From Sulfuricella denitrificans (lineage in GTDB: Bacteria; Pseudomonadota; Gammaproteobacteria; Burkholderiales; Sulfuricellaceae), in assembly GCA_002632355.1 (NCBI GenBank), contig NSJJ01000003.1, positions 186,001-250,000 on the forward strand: a stretch of 64,000 nucleotides of DNA, in the 5' to 3' direction. The translations under genes and the position numbers were made by a program. The notes beneath the pieces were generated by a model that was not told the DNA's origin, searched no databases, and saw only the letters and a list, made by a program, of their open reading frames with translations. This document shows, piece after piece, positions 27,060 through 37,292 of the stretch (positions within the stretch are counted from its first letter, which is position 1; the number at the start of each line of letters is the position of its first letter).

Positions 27060-27539
27060 CTATTTCTGGGCCTTTACCGGTAAACCCTTGAAGGTGTTTT
27101 CCACCAATGGCGGGGCATCCATCTGCGGCACATGGCACTGCACGCAGTTGTGCCGTGCATTCGACATCTGTTTCATGATTTCGCCGGTTTGCTGGTTGCG
27201 GAAGTGGCTGTCGCCGATCTTCGGCGCTTTCTTTTCCTTGTATTTTTCCGGGCCGTGGCAAGTCAGGCACTGATTTTCCTCCAGCGTGATCTCGTCGAAA
27301 TTATCTGTGGCATGCGGGATTACAGGGGGTTGCTGCTGAAAAGTACGGGCAATCGGCTTTTGCGAACCGGGCCGCTTGCCCGGGTTGACCCTCATTTCTG
27401 GCGCCTGGCCTTCATCCTTGACATCAATGCCCCGCAGCGAATGAACCGCGCTTTCTGCCGATAGCGCAGGTGGCGTGGCGACGATATAGAAGGCGGAAGC
27501 GGAAAGTGCCACCAAGGCTAAGCGTAGTGAGTTTTTCAT
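27060..27539 (-). CDS. napB: Periplasmic nitrate reductase dihaem subunit NapB
   Basis: A 159-residue exported dihaem cytochrome c. A signal peptide (ALVALSASAFYIVATPPALSA) is followed by two haem sites, CLTCH and CVQCH, in the NapB context NQCLTCHGPEKY and ARHNCVQCHVPQ. It delivers electrons to NapA in the periplasm. GAGGAGAT precedes the ATG. It is the last gene of napDAGHB, 39 bases after napH. Confidence 0.95.
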   Translation of the reverse strand: MKNSLRLALVALSASAFYIVATPPALSAESAVHSLRGIDVKDEGQAPEMRVNPGKRPGSQKPIARTFQQQPPVIPHATDNFDEITLEENQCLTCHGPEKYKEKKAPKIGDSHFRNQQTGEIMKQMSNARHNCVQCHVPQMDAPPLVENTFKGLPVKAQK

Positions 27540-27578
27540 GGTTGATCTCCTCTTTATGATGTCATGGCCTGAGAGCAG

Positions 27579-28487
27579 TCATGGCCTGTTGCCGAACGCG
27601 GCCGTTTCCCCTTGCGGGGGATTGTTGTCCGCCTTGTTGATAAAACGAACACCGAACTCGAATACGTCTTTCGAACACACGTCGATACAGCGACCGCAGT
27701 TCGTGCAATTGGCCGATGTGATTGTCGGTCCGATGCCTTTCGCTTCACCTTTCAGCGCGGGTTTGATGACCTGTGGCTCGGGGCATATGACGAAGCAGTC
27801 CATGCAGTCATTGCATGCGGCTCGATGCGTGGCGTGGATGCGTAACAGGCTGGTCTTGCCGAGCAGGCTGTAAAAGGCGCCCACCGGGCAGAGGTGGCCG
27901 CACCAGCCATCCGGGCTGACAAACAGGTCGAACAGAAATACGGCAAGAATAATGGTCCATGCTGTTCCAATGCCAAAAATCAGGCCGCGATGCAGCATGG
28001 AAACCGGGTTGAGCATTTCCCAGGCCACTGTTCCGGTCGTTGCAGCCAGAGCCAGCGTCATGGCCAGAATCCAGTACCGCGACGTGCGTGAGAAGCGGGC
28101 GCCGCTCTTGATGCCGAAACGATGCCGTAGCCAGGCGGCAAGATCGGTCACCATGTTGACCGGGCAGACCCATGAGCAGTAGGTGCGACCCCCCGCCAGG
28201 GCATAAAAAACAATCACGATGGCGACCCCGATGAGCGCCAGCTTTTCTGAAACATGCCCGGCCAGCAGGGACTGCAACAGTACGTATGGATCGGCCAGTG
28301 GCAGGGTGTCGAGGGTCAGGCTGTAGGCCAGGTTGCCTTTGACGATCCACACGCCAGCAAGTGGACCGAGCAGGAACAGTGCGAGAATGCCGAGCTGGGA
28401 CAGCCGGCGCAGCAGCAGCCATTTGTGCGCGCCCAGCCAGCCTTTCGTCAGGGCAGCGTCGGACCCGATGCGGTTCTGCGCGCTCAT
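27579..28487 (-). CDS. napH: Quinol dehydrogenase membrane subunit NapH
   Basis: A 302-residue inner-membrane iron-sulfur protein with four to five helices. [15 protein letters not shown] and [15 protein letters not shown] are the conserved Cys-Pro motifs on the cytoplasmic loops, and the C-terminus has two [4Fe-4S] motifs ([12 protein letters not shown] and [11 protein letters not shown]). With NapG it oxidises quinol and feeds the periplasmic reductase. It overlaps napG by four bases. Because no napC is present, NapGH is probably the main electron entry. Confidence 0.94.
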   Translation of the reverse strand: MSAQNRIGSDAALTKGWLGAHKWLLLRRLSQLGILALFLLGPLAGVWIVKGNLAYSLTLDTLPLADPYVLLQSLLAGHVSEKLALIGVAIVIVFYALAGGRTYCSWVCPVNMVTDLAAWLRHRFGIKSGARFSRTSRYWILAMTLALAATTGTVAWEMLNPVSMLHRGLIFGIGTAWTIILAVFLFDLFVSPDGWCGHLCPVGAFYSLLGKTSLLRIHATHRAACNDCMDCFVICPEPQVIKPALKGEAKGIGPTITSANCTNCGRCIDVCSKDVFEFGVRFINKADNNPPQGETAAFGNRP

Positions 28488-29341
28488 AGTTTATCTCCGT
28501 GCAGTGCCTGGGGCACGCCGGGTTGAACTGAGGGTTCTGCCGGTACCGTGGGTGCGGGAACGGCCTCTCCGCTCAGGCCTCGTCCTTGTTCATACTTGAA
28601 ACCTTCCGGCAGGTTGTACTGGTGTTCGATCTCCGGTGCCACGAGGCTTTCGCCTGCCTTTTTCTTCTCTTCCCAGCCCAGGCGGTAATGTTTGCCCAGT
28701 TCGCCCTTGGCAAGCTGGACCGGGAAGACTTTGATCGCAGCGACTTCGAGCACGCAGGATTTCTCGCATTTTCCGCAGCCGGTGCACTGGTCGGAGTGTA
28801 CCGTGGGTAAAAACATGGTGTGCTTTCCGGTGCGGAAGTTATGAACCCGCTCCAGCGTGATCGCCTTGTCGATGACAGGGCAGACGCGATAGCACACATC
28901 GCAGCGCAGGCCGAGAAAATTGAGACAGGTTTCCTGGTCGACAAGGGCTGCCAGCCCCATTCTGGCCTTGTTGATATCGGTCAGCTTGTGGTCCAGTGCC
29001 CCGGTGGGGCAGGCCTTGATGCACGGAATGTCCTCACACATTTCGCACGGAATCTTGCGCGCCACGAAATACGGCGTGCCGGTGGCAAGATCGTCCTCCG
29101 GTCTGGCCAGCTTCAGGATGTCATAGGGGCAGTCACGCACGCACATCCCGCAACGAATGCAGGCACCCTGGAAGTCGGCTTCTGGCAATGCGCCCGGCGG
29201 GCGAATGGTCATCGGCGGCAGGGCCCGCGCCTGTCTGGCGTAGAACCCCAATCCCAGCCCGAACATGCCGACGCCGCATGCGGTTTTGGCCATGTCGAGC
29301 AGGAACTGGCGACGCGACTGAGGATTCGTGTTGGCTGCCAT
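28484..29341 (-). CDS. napG: Ferredoxin-type protein NapG
   Basis: A 285-residue periplasmic iron-sulfur protein. A twin-arginine signal [18 protein letters not shown] is followed by four [4Fe-4S] motifs: [35 protein letters not shown] and [11 protein letters not shown]. The Tat signal fits folded export with clusters inserted. It receives electrons from NapH and passes them to NapB/NapA. The stop overlaps napH. Confidence 0.94.
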   Translation of the reverse strand: MAANTNPQSRRQFLLDMAKTACGVGMFGLGLGFYARQARALPPMTIRPPGALPEADFQGACIRCGMCVRDCPYDILKLARPEDDLATGTPYFVARKIPCEMCEDIPCIKACPTGALDHKLTDINKARMGLAALVDQETCLNFLGLRCDVCYRVCPVIDKAITLERVHNFRTGKHTMFLPTVHSDQCTGCGKCEKSCVLEVAAIKVFPVQLAKGELGKHYRLGWEEKKKAGESLVAPEIEHQYNLPEGFKYEQGRGLSGEAVPAPTVPAEPSVQPGVPQALHGDKL

Positions 29342-29385
29342 GATGATGGTTGGGAGCGAGGGTTCTACCCCTCACTCATCTCCCT

Positions 29386-31929
29386 TCATGCCTTGACGAT
29401 TTTCGCAGCGCATTTCTTGAAGTCGGTCTCTTTCGAGATCGGGCAGGTGGCATCCAGGGTCAACTTGTTCACCAGCCTGTGCTCGTCGAAGAAAGGCACG
29501 AAGACCAGCCCGACCGGCGGCTTGTTGCGGCCGCGTGTTTCCACCAGGGTGATGATTTCACCCCGCCTGCTCTGAATTTTGACCTTGTCGCCGCGTTTCA
29601 GGCCACGCTTCTTGGCATCTTCAGGGTTCATGTAGACCAGGGCATCGGGCACTGCCTTGTAGAGCTCCGGAACGCGCCTTGTCATCGAACCCGTATGCCA
29701 GTGTTCCAGCACGCGTCCGGTACACAGCCACAGGTCGTATTCGCTGTCCGGCTGCTCTGCTGCCGGTTGGTAGGGCAGTGCGAATATCACGGCCTTGCCG
29801 TCCGGTTTGCCATAGAACCTGATATCTTCACCTTTCTTCACATAAGGATCATAGCCTTCGCGGAAACGCCACAGCGTCTCCTTGTTGTCCACTACCGGCC
29901 AGCGCAGGCCGCGCGACTTGTGGTACAGGTCGAAAGCCGCCAGGTCATGACCATGGCCACGGCCAAATTGCGCGTACTCCTCGAACAGGCCTTTCTGCAC
30001 GTAGTAGCCGAAGGCTTCGGATTCGTCGTTGCTGTAGTTCTTGATGCCGTGTTCGTTGACTTTCTTAACTTCGGCAAGCGGGAATTTATTCACTTCACCA
30101 TTGGCATAGAGCACGTCGTACAGGGTTTTTCCCTTGTACTGCGGGGCTTTGTCCAGCAACTCGGCAGGCCAGACTTCTTCCACCTTGAAACGTTTGGCAA
30201 ATTCCATGACCTGCCAAAGGTCGGAACGGGACTGCCCCGGCGCCTTAACCTGCTGGCGCCAGAACTGGGTGCGGCGTTCGGCATTGCCGAAGGCGCCTTC
30301 TTTCTCCATCCACATGGCGGCGGGCAGCATCAGGTCGGCTGAAACGGCGGAAATGGTGGGATAGGGGTCCGTGACCACCACGAAGTTGGCCGGATTGCGC
30401 CATCCAGGATAGGTCTCGCCGTTGATGTTGGGCCCCGCCTGCATGTTGTTGGTGGATTGGGTCCAGTAGAAGTTTATGTTGCCATCCTTGAGGTCGCGAC
30501 TTTGTTTCACCGCATGCGAGCCAATCCAGTCTGGAATGGTGCCAGCGGGCAGTTGCCAGATTTTTTCCGCAATTTCCCTGTGTTTCGGGTTCATCACGAC
30601 CAGGTCTGCGGGCAGGCGGTGGGCGAAAGTACCGACTTCACGCGCAGTGCCGCAGGCGGATGGCTGTCCGGTAAGGGAGAAGGGGCCGTTGCCGGGTTCG
30701 GAAATCTTGCCCACCAGCAGGTGCACGTTGTAAATCATGTTGTTGACCCAGGTGCCGCGCGTATGCTGGTTGAAGCCCATGGTCCAGTAGGACACCACTT
30801 TCCTTTTCGGATCGGCATAAATCCTGGCGAGTTCCAGCAGCTTTTCCTTGGGCACGCCGGAGATTTCGGAAGCTTTTTCTACGGTGTATTCGGAAACAAA
30901 GGCCTTGAATTCGTCGAACGTGATCGGCGAGGCGTTGTTGGGGTTGCCCTTGGGTTTGCCGTCTGCGCCGGGGTAGCCGTTATTGTTGGCCACCTGCTCG
31001 AGCGGATGGTTGGGGCGAAGTCCATAACCGATGTCGGTGACACCCTTGCTGAAATTGACGTTCTTCTTGATGAAATCTTCATTTACCGCATTATTCTGAA
31101 TAATGTAGTTGCTGATGAAGTTGAGGATGGCAAGGTCGGACTGTGGCTTGAAGATCAGTTCGATATCGGCCAGTTCGGTAGAGCGGTGGCTGAAAGTGGA
31201 AAGTACGGCGACCTTGACATCCTTGCCGGTCAGACGGCGGTCGGTCAGACGCGACCACAGGATGGGGTGCATCTCAGCCATATTGGAACCCCACAGCACG
31301 AAAGCATCGGCGTGTTCCAGATCATCATAGCAACCCATCGGCTCGTCGATGCCGAACGTCCGGATAAAGCCCGCTACGGCAGAGGCCATGCAGTGGCGCG
31401 CATTGGGGTCGATGTTGTTGGAGCGGAAGCCGGCTTTCATCAGCTTGGCGGCGGCATAACCTTCCCACACCGTCCACTGTCCGGAACCGAACATGCCGAT
31501 ACCTTTCGGGCCCTTGGCCTTGAGGGTGGCCTTGCATTTTTCTGCCATGATGTCGAAGGCCTGATCCCAGGTGATGGGAGAAAACTCGCCGTTCTTGTCA
31601 AACTTGCCGTCCTTCATTCTCAGCATGGGCTGAGTGAGGCGGTCTTTCCCATACATGATCTTGGACAGGAAATAACCCTTGATGCAGTTGAGACCCTTGT
31701 TGACCGGTGCGTCCGGGTCGCCCTGGGTGGCCACCACGCGCCCGTCCTTGGTGCCGACCAGAACACCGCAACCTGTGCCGCAGAAACGGCAAACGCCCTT
31801 GTCCCAGCGAATTCCGCTGTCTCCAGCAGCAGCCAGAGCGGCCTGGACGCCTGGCACGGTAACGCCGGCGGCGGTAGCTGTGGCGGTAATTGCACTGAGT
31901 TTTACAAATTCACGGCGAGTCAATTCCAT
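29386..31929 (-). CDS. napA: Periplasmic nitrate reductase catalytic subunit NapA
   Basis: An 847-residue molybdoenzyme reducing nitrate to nitrite in the periplasm. The Tat signal [13 protein letters not shown] is followed by the N-terminal [4Fe-4S] motif [10 protein letters not shown] with the distal Cys in GLNCIKGY. The Mo-ligand Cys lies in [13 protein letters not shown]. MoCo-binding blocks [15 protein letters not shown] and the C-terminal [15 protein letters not shown] are present. Length is normal for NapA. GAGGAGAC precedes the ATG, 20 bases after napD. Confidence 0.97.
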   Translation of the reverse strand: MELTRREFVKLSAITATATAAGVTVPGVQAALAAAGDSGIRWDKGVCRFCGTGCGVLVGTKDGRVVATQGDPDAPVNKGLNCIKGYFLSKIMYGKDRLTQPMLRMKDGKFDKNGEFSPITWDQAFDIMAEKCKATLKAKGPKGIGMFGSGQWTVWEGYAAAKLMKAGFRSNNIDPNARHCMASAVAGFIRTFGIDEPMGCYDDLEHADAFVLWGSNMAEMHPILWSRLTDRRLTGKDVKVAVLSTFSHRSTELADIELIFKPQSDLAILNFISNYIIQNNAVNEDFIKKNVNFSKGVTDIGYGLRPNHPLEQVANNNGYPGADGKPKGNPNNASPITFDEFKAFVSEYTVEKASEISGVPKEKLLELARIYADPKRKVVSYWTMGFNQHTRGTWVNNMIYNVHLLVGKISEPGNGPFSLTGQPSACGTAREVGTFAHRLPADLVVMNPKHREIAEKIWQLPAGTIPDWIGSHAVKQSRDLKDGNINFYWTQSTNNMQAGPNINGETYPGWRNPANFVVVTDPYPTISAVSADLMLPAAMWMEKEGAFGNAERRTQFWRQQVKAPGQSRSDLWQVMEFAKRFKVEEVWPAELLDKAPQYKGKTLYDVLYANGEVNKFPLAEVKKVNEHGIKNYSNDESEAFGYYVQKGLFEEYAQFGRGHGHDLAAFDLYHKSRGLRWPVVDNKETLWRFREGYDPYVKKGEDIRFYGKPDGKAVIFALPYQPAAEQPDSEYDLWLCTGRVLEHWHTGSMTRRVPELYKAVPDALVYMNPEDAKKRGLKRGDKVKIQSRRGEIITLVETRGRNKPPVGLVFVPFFDEHRLVNKLTLDATCPISKETDFKKCAAKIVKA

Positions 31930-31949
31930 TTTGGGTCTCCTCTACTGAA

Positions 31950-32195
31950 TTATTTTGAATCTGTTTCGGGTTCGAAATGGTGATATACCATGGTGGCAGC
32001 GAGTACGTCTGGGAGTTCGTTAAGTAATCCAAACGCATCCACCGTCGCCTGCTCGTCCTCTTTCTCGAGCGTGACGATCAGTTTGCCTTCTATGTCGCTG
32101 CTATGAACTTCCACGCCGGAAATCGCAGCAAGCTGCTCCTGCGCCTGGGTTGCACGCCCGGGACGGGCATGTATGATGACACCTGAGATATGCAT
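31950..32195 (-). CDS. napD: NapA signal-peptide chaperone NapD
   Basis: An 81-residue cytoplasmic chaperone that binds the Tat signal of NapA. The opening HISGVIIHARPG, the centre EGKLIVTLE and VLAATMVYHHFEP match NapD. Two starts are possible: 32195 (used) and 32210, five codons longer. The FNR box at 32257-32270 places a transcript start near 32222, leaving only about 12 bases before the longer start, so I favour the shorter. Neither has a clear ribosome site. It is the first gene of napDAGHB. Confidence 0.88.
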   Translation of the reverse strand: MHISGVIIHARPGRATQAQEQLAAISGVEVHSSDIEGKLIVTLEKEDEQATVDAFGLLNELPDVLAATMVYHHFEPETDSK

Positions 32196-32256
32196 TTTGA
32201 AATTAACCATGTTCAAAAAGTGGGTACAAGCATGCGACCAAAATTTTCGATGTACC

Positions 32257-32270
32257 TTGATATGAATCAA
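32257..32270 (-). promoter_or_regulatory. FNR/DNR-type box, napD promoter
   Basis: TTGATATGAATCAA is a perfect TTGAT-N4-ATCAA site. Its centre (32263.5) lies 53 bases upstream of the longer and 68 bases upstream of the shorter napD start, compatible with class II activation of napDAGHB under low oxygen or NO. Confidence 0.85.
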
Positions 32271-32338
32271 TTGTGTGCGACATGATCGGTTGATTGTTTA
32301 AATGACTGATAATGCAAGAAAAGAAAATCCGGTAAAGC

Positions 32339-32352
32339 TTGATGTGGATCAA
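32339..32352 (+). promoter_or_regulatory. FNR/DNR-type box, nirS promoter
   Basis: TTGATGTGGATCAA is a perfect site. A plausible -10 element TATATG (32378-32383) is spaced about 35 bases from the site centre, predicting a start near 32387 and a leader of about 65 bases to nirS. It is 69 bases from the napD box, so the divergent region carries one site for each operon. Confidence 0.87.
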
Positions 32353-32425
32353 TGTTGGGTAGGGGCTACTGGGTGAGTATATGACCGCACGGGGGTTGTG
32401 GATTTATTGCCCTGTCGGTAAATAA

Positions 32426-34078
<1,653 letters not shown>

Positions 34079-34087
34079 AACCAGACC

Positions 34088-34117
34088 CGGCGGGCAGAGA
34101 AAATTTCTGACCCGCCG
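34088..34117 (+). terminator. GC-rich hairpin after nirS (probable attenuator/processing site)
   Basis: CGGCGGG (34088-34094) pairs with CCCGCCG (34111-34117), with a further CAGA/TCTG inner pair, and is followed by AAAAAATTT rather than a U run. It is 10 bases downstream of the nirS stop and 27 bases before nirT. Such a hairpin could stabilise the nirS message relative to the downstream genes. Confidence 0.6.
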
Positions 34118-34143
34118 AAAAATTTCAGTTGAGGAGGCAAAAT

Positions 34144-34731
34144 ATGGCAGCAAAACAGGGATGGTGGGCAAAATTAAGCTCGCCCAGCGCGAAATATTCT
34201 CTCCTCACCTTGCTCGGTGGTGGTTTCATCACCGGCATTCTTTTCTGGGGCGGTTTCAATACCGGCATGGAAGCGACGAACAAGCTCGATTTCTGTATCG
34301 GCTGTCATGAAATGCGGGACAACGTCTACCAGGAATACAAAAAGACCATCCACTATAGCAATCGAACCGGCGTACGCGCGGTATGCTCGGACTGCCACGT
34401 GCCCAAGGACTGGACACACAAGATGATCCGCAAGATCCAGGCTTCCGGCGAGGTGTGGGGTAAAATCACAGGCACCATTGATACCAAGGAAAAATTCGAG
34501 GCCAAGCGCTTGCAACTGGCGCGCCACGAATGGGCCAGAATGAAGGCATCGGACTCGCGTGAGTGCCGCAATTGCCATACCTTCGATGGCATGGATGTGG
34601 AAAAGCAGAAAAACAGGGCAGCAAAACAGCATGAAAATGCCAGGAAGGATAATATGACCTGCATTGACTGCCACAAAGGTATTGCCCACCATAAACCGGA
34701 GGGAATGACTGAGGAAGAGGCCGGCGGTTGA
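34144..34731 (+). CDS. nirT: NapC/NirT-family tetrahaem cytochrome c (NirT)
   Basis: A 195-residue membrane-anchored quinol dehydrogenase. One N-terminal anchor helix (LLTLLGGGFITGILFWGGF) precedes four haem-c sites: CIGCH, CSDCH, CRNCH and CIDCH. NirT passes quinol electrons to NirS. The start at 34144 is set by GAGGAGG. No separate napC was found, so this protein could also serve Nap; that is inference. Confidence 0.93.
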   Translation: MAAKQGWWAKLSSPSAKYSLLTLLGGGFITGILFWGGFNTGMEATNKLDFCIGCHEMRDNVYQEYKKTIHYSNRTGVRAVCSDCHVPKDWTHKMIRKIQASGEVWGKITGTIDTKEKFEAKRLQLARHEWARMKASDSRECRNCHTFDGMDVEKQKNRAAKQHENARKDNMTCIDCHKGIAHHKPEGMTEEEAGG

Positions 34732-34783
34732 TCTGCGCAGCTAAGCTGGTACTGTATAAATGAATTCACACCCTATATCCGAC

Positions 34784-34789
34784 AGGAGG
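34784..34789 (+). promoter_or_regulatory. Ribosome binding site deciding the EB_dh cytochrome start
   Basis: AGGAGG abuts one ATG at 34790 with no spacer but is six bases from the next in-frame ATG at 34796. The spacing decides for 34796. Confidence 0.75.
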
Positions 34790-34795
34790 ATGAAA

Positions 34796-35707
34796 ATGAA
34801 TAAAACTTTGATGACTGCTTCTGCTTTGGGTCTGGTTCTGGCCGGAATGGCCGGGTCCGTCCTTGCTTCCCCGGACTGGAGCAAGGTTCCGTCGCGCAAT
34901 GTGACAGTGTTCCACCCCGGAACCTCCGGTCTCGAGTGGATCCTGAACGGCGTGGAGCATGGCGGTGCCAAAGGCTTGAAAAAAGGTGAACGTTGTACTG
35001 GGTGCCACGAGGACGAAAAGAAACACACGATTGATATCGCTGCCGACAAAATTATCAAGGGAGAGAAACTCGAACCCAAGCCGCTTAACGGCCACGTCGG
35101 CACCATTCCGGTGACTGTTCAGGCAGCCAATGACGGGACCAACCTCTATCTGCACTTCACCTGGAAAGAACCCAAAAGCGGTGGTGAAAAAATGGACAAG
35201 GACAACCCTGTCAAGCTGGCGGTCATGCTGGAAGATAACAAGGTTGTGGCCAAAGACGCCAAGGGCAAGGAAGTGCAAATCGGCATGGCGGGTGGCTGCT
35301 GGGGCACATGCCACACTGACGCACGTACCATGCCGGGCGCTGACGACAAGAAAACCAAGTATGTCGCCGGCGGCTCTCTCGCCAATGGCCAGTTTTATGA
35401 CTTGATGCAGTGGAAAAGCGGCAAGGGCGCCAAGCCGGTCGACGGTTATGTGGCCGACAAGCGCGTGATGGAAGGCGGCAAGGCGCTGGTGAGTGCGGAA
35501 GGCAAGAAGGACGGCGATACCTGGAGCGTGACCTTTACCCGCAAACTGGCTGGTGGCGGCGAAGGGGATATCGCCCTGGTTTCCGGAAAAACCTACAACA
35601 TGGGCTTTGCGATCCACAACGATCATACGGCCGGACGTTTTCACCATGTTTCCTTCGGCTACAGCCTGGGGATCGATACCAAGGCCGATATTACGGCTGC
35701 CAAGTAG
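34796..35707 (+). CDS. Ethylbenzene-dehydrogenase-gamma-like haem protein in the nir operon
   Basis: A 303-residue secreted protein. The signal peptide ASALGLVLAGMAGSVLA is cut before SPDW. A canonical haem site CTGCH follows near residue 70, and a non-canonical CWGTCH (three residues between the cysteines) near residue 170. The remainder resembles the EB_dh/DMSO-reductase haem-binding domain (DGTNLYLHFTWKEP and the terminal MGFAIHNDHTAGRFHHVSFGY with His ligands). It occupies the place of nirB in other nir operons. I infer an electron carrier between NirT and NirS; substrate enzymes of this family are unlikely here. Confidence 0.82.
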   Translation: MNKTLMTASALGLVLAGMAGSVLASPDWSKVPSRNVTVFHPGTSGLEWILNGVEHGGAKGLKKGERCTGCHEDEKKHTIDIAADKIIKGEKLEPKPLNGHVGTIPVTVQAANDGTNLYLHFTWKEPKSGGEKMDKDNPVKLAVMLEDNKVVAKDAKGKEVQIGMAGGCWGTCHTDARTMPGADDKKTKYVAGGSLANGQFYDLMQWKSGKGAKPVDGYVADKRVMEGGKALVSAEGKKDGDTWSVTFTRKLAGGGEGDIALVSGKTYNMGFAIHNDHTAGRFHHVSFGYSLGIDTKADITAAK

Positions 35708-35728
35708 TCATGGGGAGGGGGATCAGAG

Positions 35729-36130
35729 GTGCGGTTCTTGGCGCTTGATGTAAAAATCCTCCCTGTTCCGGCACAAAGGGGGCTGTCTGGCCCCTTTTTT
35801 TATGGCCTGCTGTGTTGCGTGGCCTTTAATGTGCTGGGTGGGGTGAAAAATGTCCTGGCTGACGAGTTCCCGAGTTTGCGGCGCCAGGCCGACATCGTGC
35901 GGCTGGTGCGCCAGGACTGTGGTTCCTGTCATGGCATGACACTGGCAGGCGGGCTTGGCCCAGCACTGCTGCCCGCCCTCCTGCACGACAAGCCGGCAGA
36001 AAGCCTGGTTGCGACCATACTTTATGGCCGGCCAGGAACACCCATGCCGCCATGGGGCGATTTTCTCAGTGAAAATGAAGCCAGATGGATCGTGGACAAG
36101 TTGCAGAAAGGATTTCCGGATGAGCCTTAA
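35729..36130 (+). CDS. nirC: Small c-type cytochrome NirC-like
   Basis: A 133-residue secreted monohaem cytochrome (signal helix FFYGLLCCVAFNVLGG, cut near VLA). The haem site is CGSCH and a distal Met is in GTPMPPWG. This matches cytochrome c55X (NirC) of nir operons, an electron donor in NirS activity or d1 maturation. No ATG is available: the GTG at 35729 (after GGGAGGGG) or a TTG at 35738 must start it. A terminator-like hairpin lies inside the signal-peptide codons. It overlaps nirF by 11 bases. Confidence 0.8.
   Translation: MRFLALDVKILPVPAQRGLSGPFFYGLLCCVAFNVLGGVKNVLADEFPSLRRQADIVRLVRQDCGSCHGMTLAGGLGPALLPALLHDKPAESLVATILYGRPGTPMPPWGDFLSENEARWIVDKLQKGFPDEP
35775..35801 (+). terminator. 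Intrinsic-terminator-like hairpin inside nirC 5' end
   Basis: AAAGGGG (35775-35781), a 9-base loop, and CCCCTTT (35791-35797) run into a seven-T tract (35795-35801). This is a good rho-independent shape on the coding strand. It lies after nirS-nirT-EB_dh and within the first codons of nirC, so ribosomes translating the nirC start could prevent its folding. Confidence 0.68.
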
Positions 36131-37292
36131 TACAATGGTGGCCGTGCTTGCCGCCTCGCTGCTTTCTGCCTGTGCCGCACCTCAATTGCGCGGAACGGGC
36201 GATCTGGGTGTGGTAATCGAGCGCGCCAAGGGGCGCGTGGAAATTGTGGAAACCAGTGGGCGGTCGGTGCTCGGAAAGGTGGATGGCCTGGGCGATCTCT
36301 CTCATGCCTCGCTTAATTATTCTCGGGATGGACGCTATGCCTATGTGTTCGGACGTGATGGGGGTCTGACCAAGGTAGACTTGCTGGAACAGCGCATCGT
36401 CAAGCGCGTAATGCAGTCAGGTAACAGTATTGGCGGGGCTATTTCCCAAGACGGAAAGTTGGTCGCGGTAGCAAACTATACCCCGGGTGGCGTCAAGGTA
36501 TTTGATTCAAATACGCTGGAGCAGGTGGCGGACATTCCTGCGCTGGATGAAACTGGAAAATCTTCCAAGGTGGTGGGGCTGGTGGACGCCCCCGGTAACC
36601 GTTTCGTATGGAGCCTGTTCGATGCAGGCGAAATCTGGGTGGCGAATCTGAAAAATCCGGCTTCTCCTGTGCTGGAGAAATTCCGGAATATCGGCAAGGA
36701 GCCTTACGATGCCATGATCACCGCCGATGGGCGTTATTACCTGGCTGGTCTGTTCGGAGAAGACGGCCTTGCCTTGCTCGATCTGTGGGATATGCCGTCA
36801 GGTGTAAAACGCATTCTGAATGGATATGGAAAGGGCGAGCAGAAATTGCCGGTTTACAAGATGCCGCATCTCGAGGGCTGGGCCGCCACCGGAAATGAAT
36901 TGCTGGTTCCGGCAGTTGGCCGCCATGAAGTGCTGGTTGTGGACCAGAACCACTGGCAGGAAGTGGGTCGTATTGCAGTGCATGGTCAGCCGGTATTCGT
37001 GGTTGCGAGGCCGGACAACCGTCAGGTGTGGGTGAATTTTGCTTTCCCCCATAACGATACGGTTCAGGTAATAGACGTGCCGAGTCGCAAAATTGTTCAT
37101 ACTTTCAAGCCCGGAAAGGGTGTGCTGCATATCGAATTCACGCCGCGCGGCGAGCAGGCATGGCTTTCGGTGCGCGACGAGAACCGGGTTGAAGTTTACG
37201 ATAGCGAAAGCTTCGAAAAACTGGGGGATTTGCAGGCAGATAGCCCAAGCGGTATTTTCTTTACCCATCGCGCACATCGGACCGGATTATGA
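36120..37292 (+). CDS. nirF: Haem d1 biosynthesis protein NirF
   Basis: A 390-residue protein with a lipoprotein-type signal (VLAASLLSACAAP) and a d1-type beta-propeller resembling the NirS d1 domain (NYSRDGRYAYVFGRDGG, SGNSIGGAISQDGKLVAVANY, AWLSVRDENRVEVYD). NirF acts on a late precursor of haem d1 in the periplasm. The start at 36120 overlaps nirC by 11 bases, which suggests translational coupling. A homologue-like fold is repeated in NirN. Confidence 0.93.
   Translation: MSLNTMVAVLAASLLSACAAPQLRGTGDLGVVIERAKGRVEIVETSGRSVLGKVDGLGDLSHASLNYSRDGRYAYVFGRDGGLTKVDLLEQRIVKRVMQSGNSIGGAISQDGKLVAVANYTPGGVKVFDSNTLEQVADIPALDETGKSSKVVGLVDAPGNRFVWSLFDAGEIWVANLKNPASPVLEKFRNIGKEPYDAMITADGRYYLAGLFGEDGLALLDLWDMPSGVKRILNGYGKGEQKLPVYKMPHLEGWAATGNELLVPAVGRHEVLVVDQNHWQEVGRIAVHGQPVFVVARPDNRQVWVNFAFPHNDTVQVIDVPSRKIVHTFKPGKGVLHIEFTPRGEQAWLSVRDENRVEVYDSESFEKLGDLQADSPSGIFFTHRAHRTGL

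Noticed and set aside
30457-31983. Open frame of about 500 codons antisense to napA
   Set aside because: The molybdoenzyme reading is certain and the antisense translation shows no motif.
34760-34792. Earlier ATG codons for the EB_dh cytochrome
   Set aside because: 34760 lies upstream of the AGGAGG ribosome site and 34790 abuts it without spacing; 34796 has correct spacing and a signal peptide.
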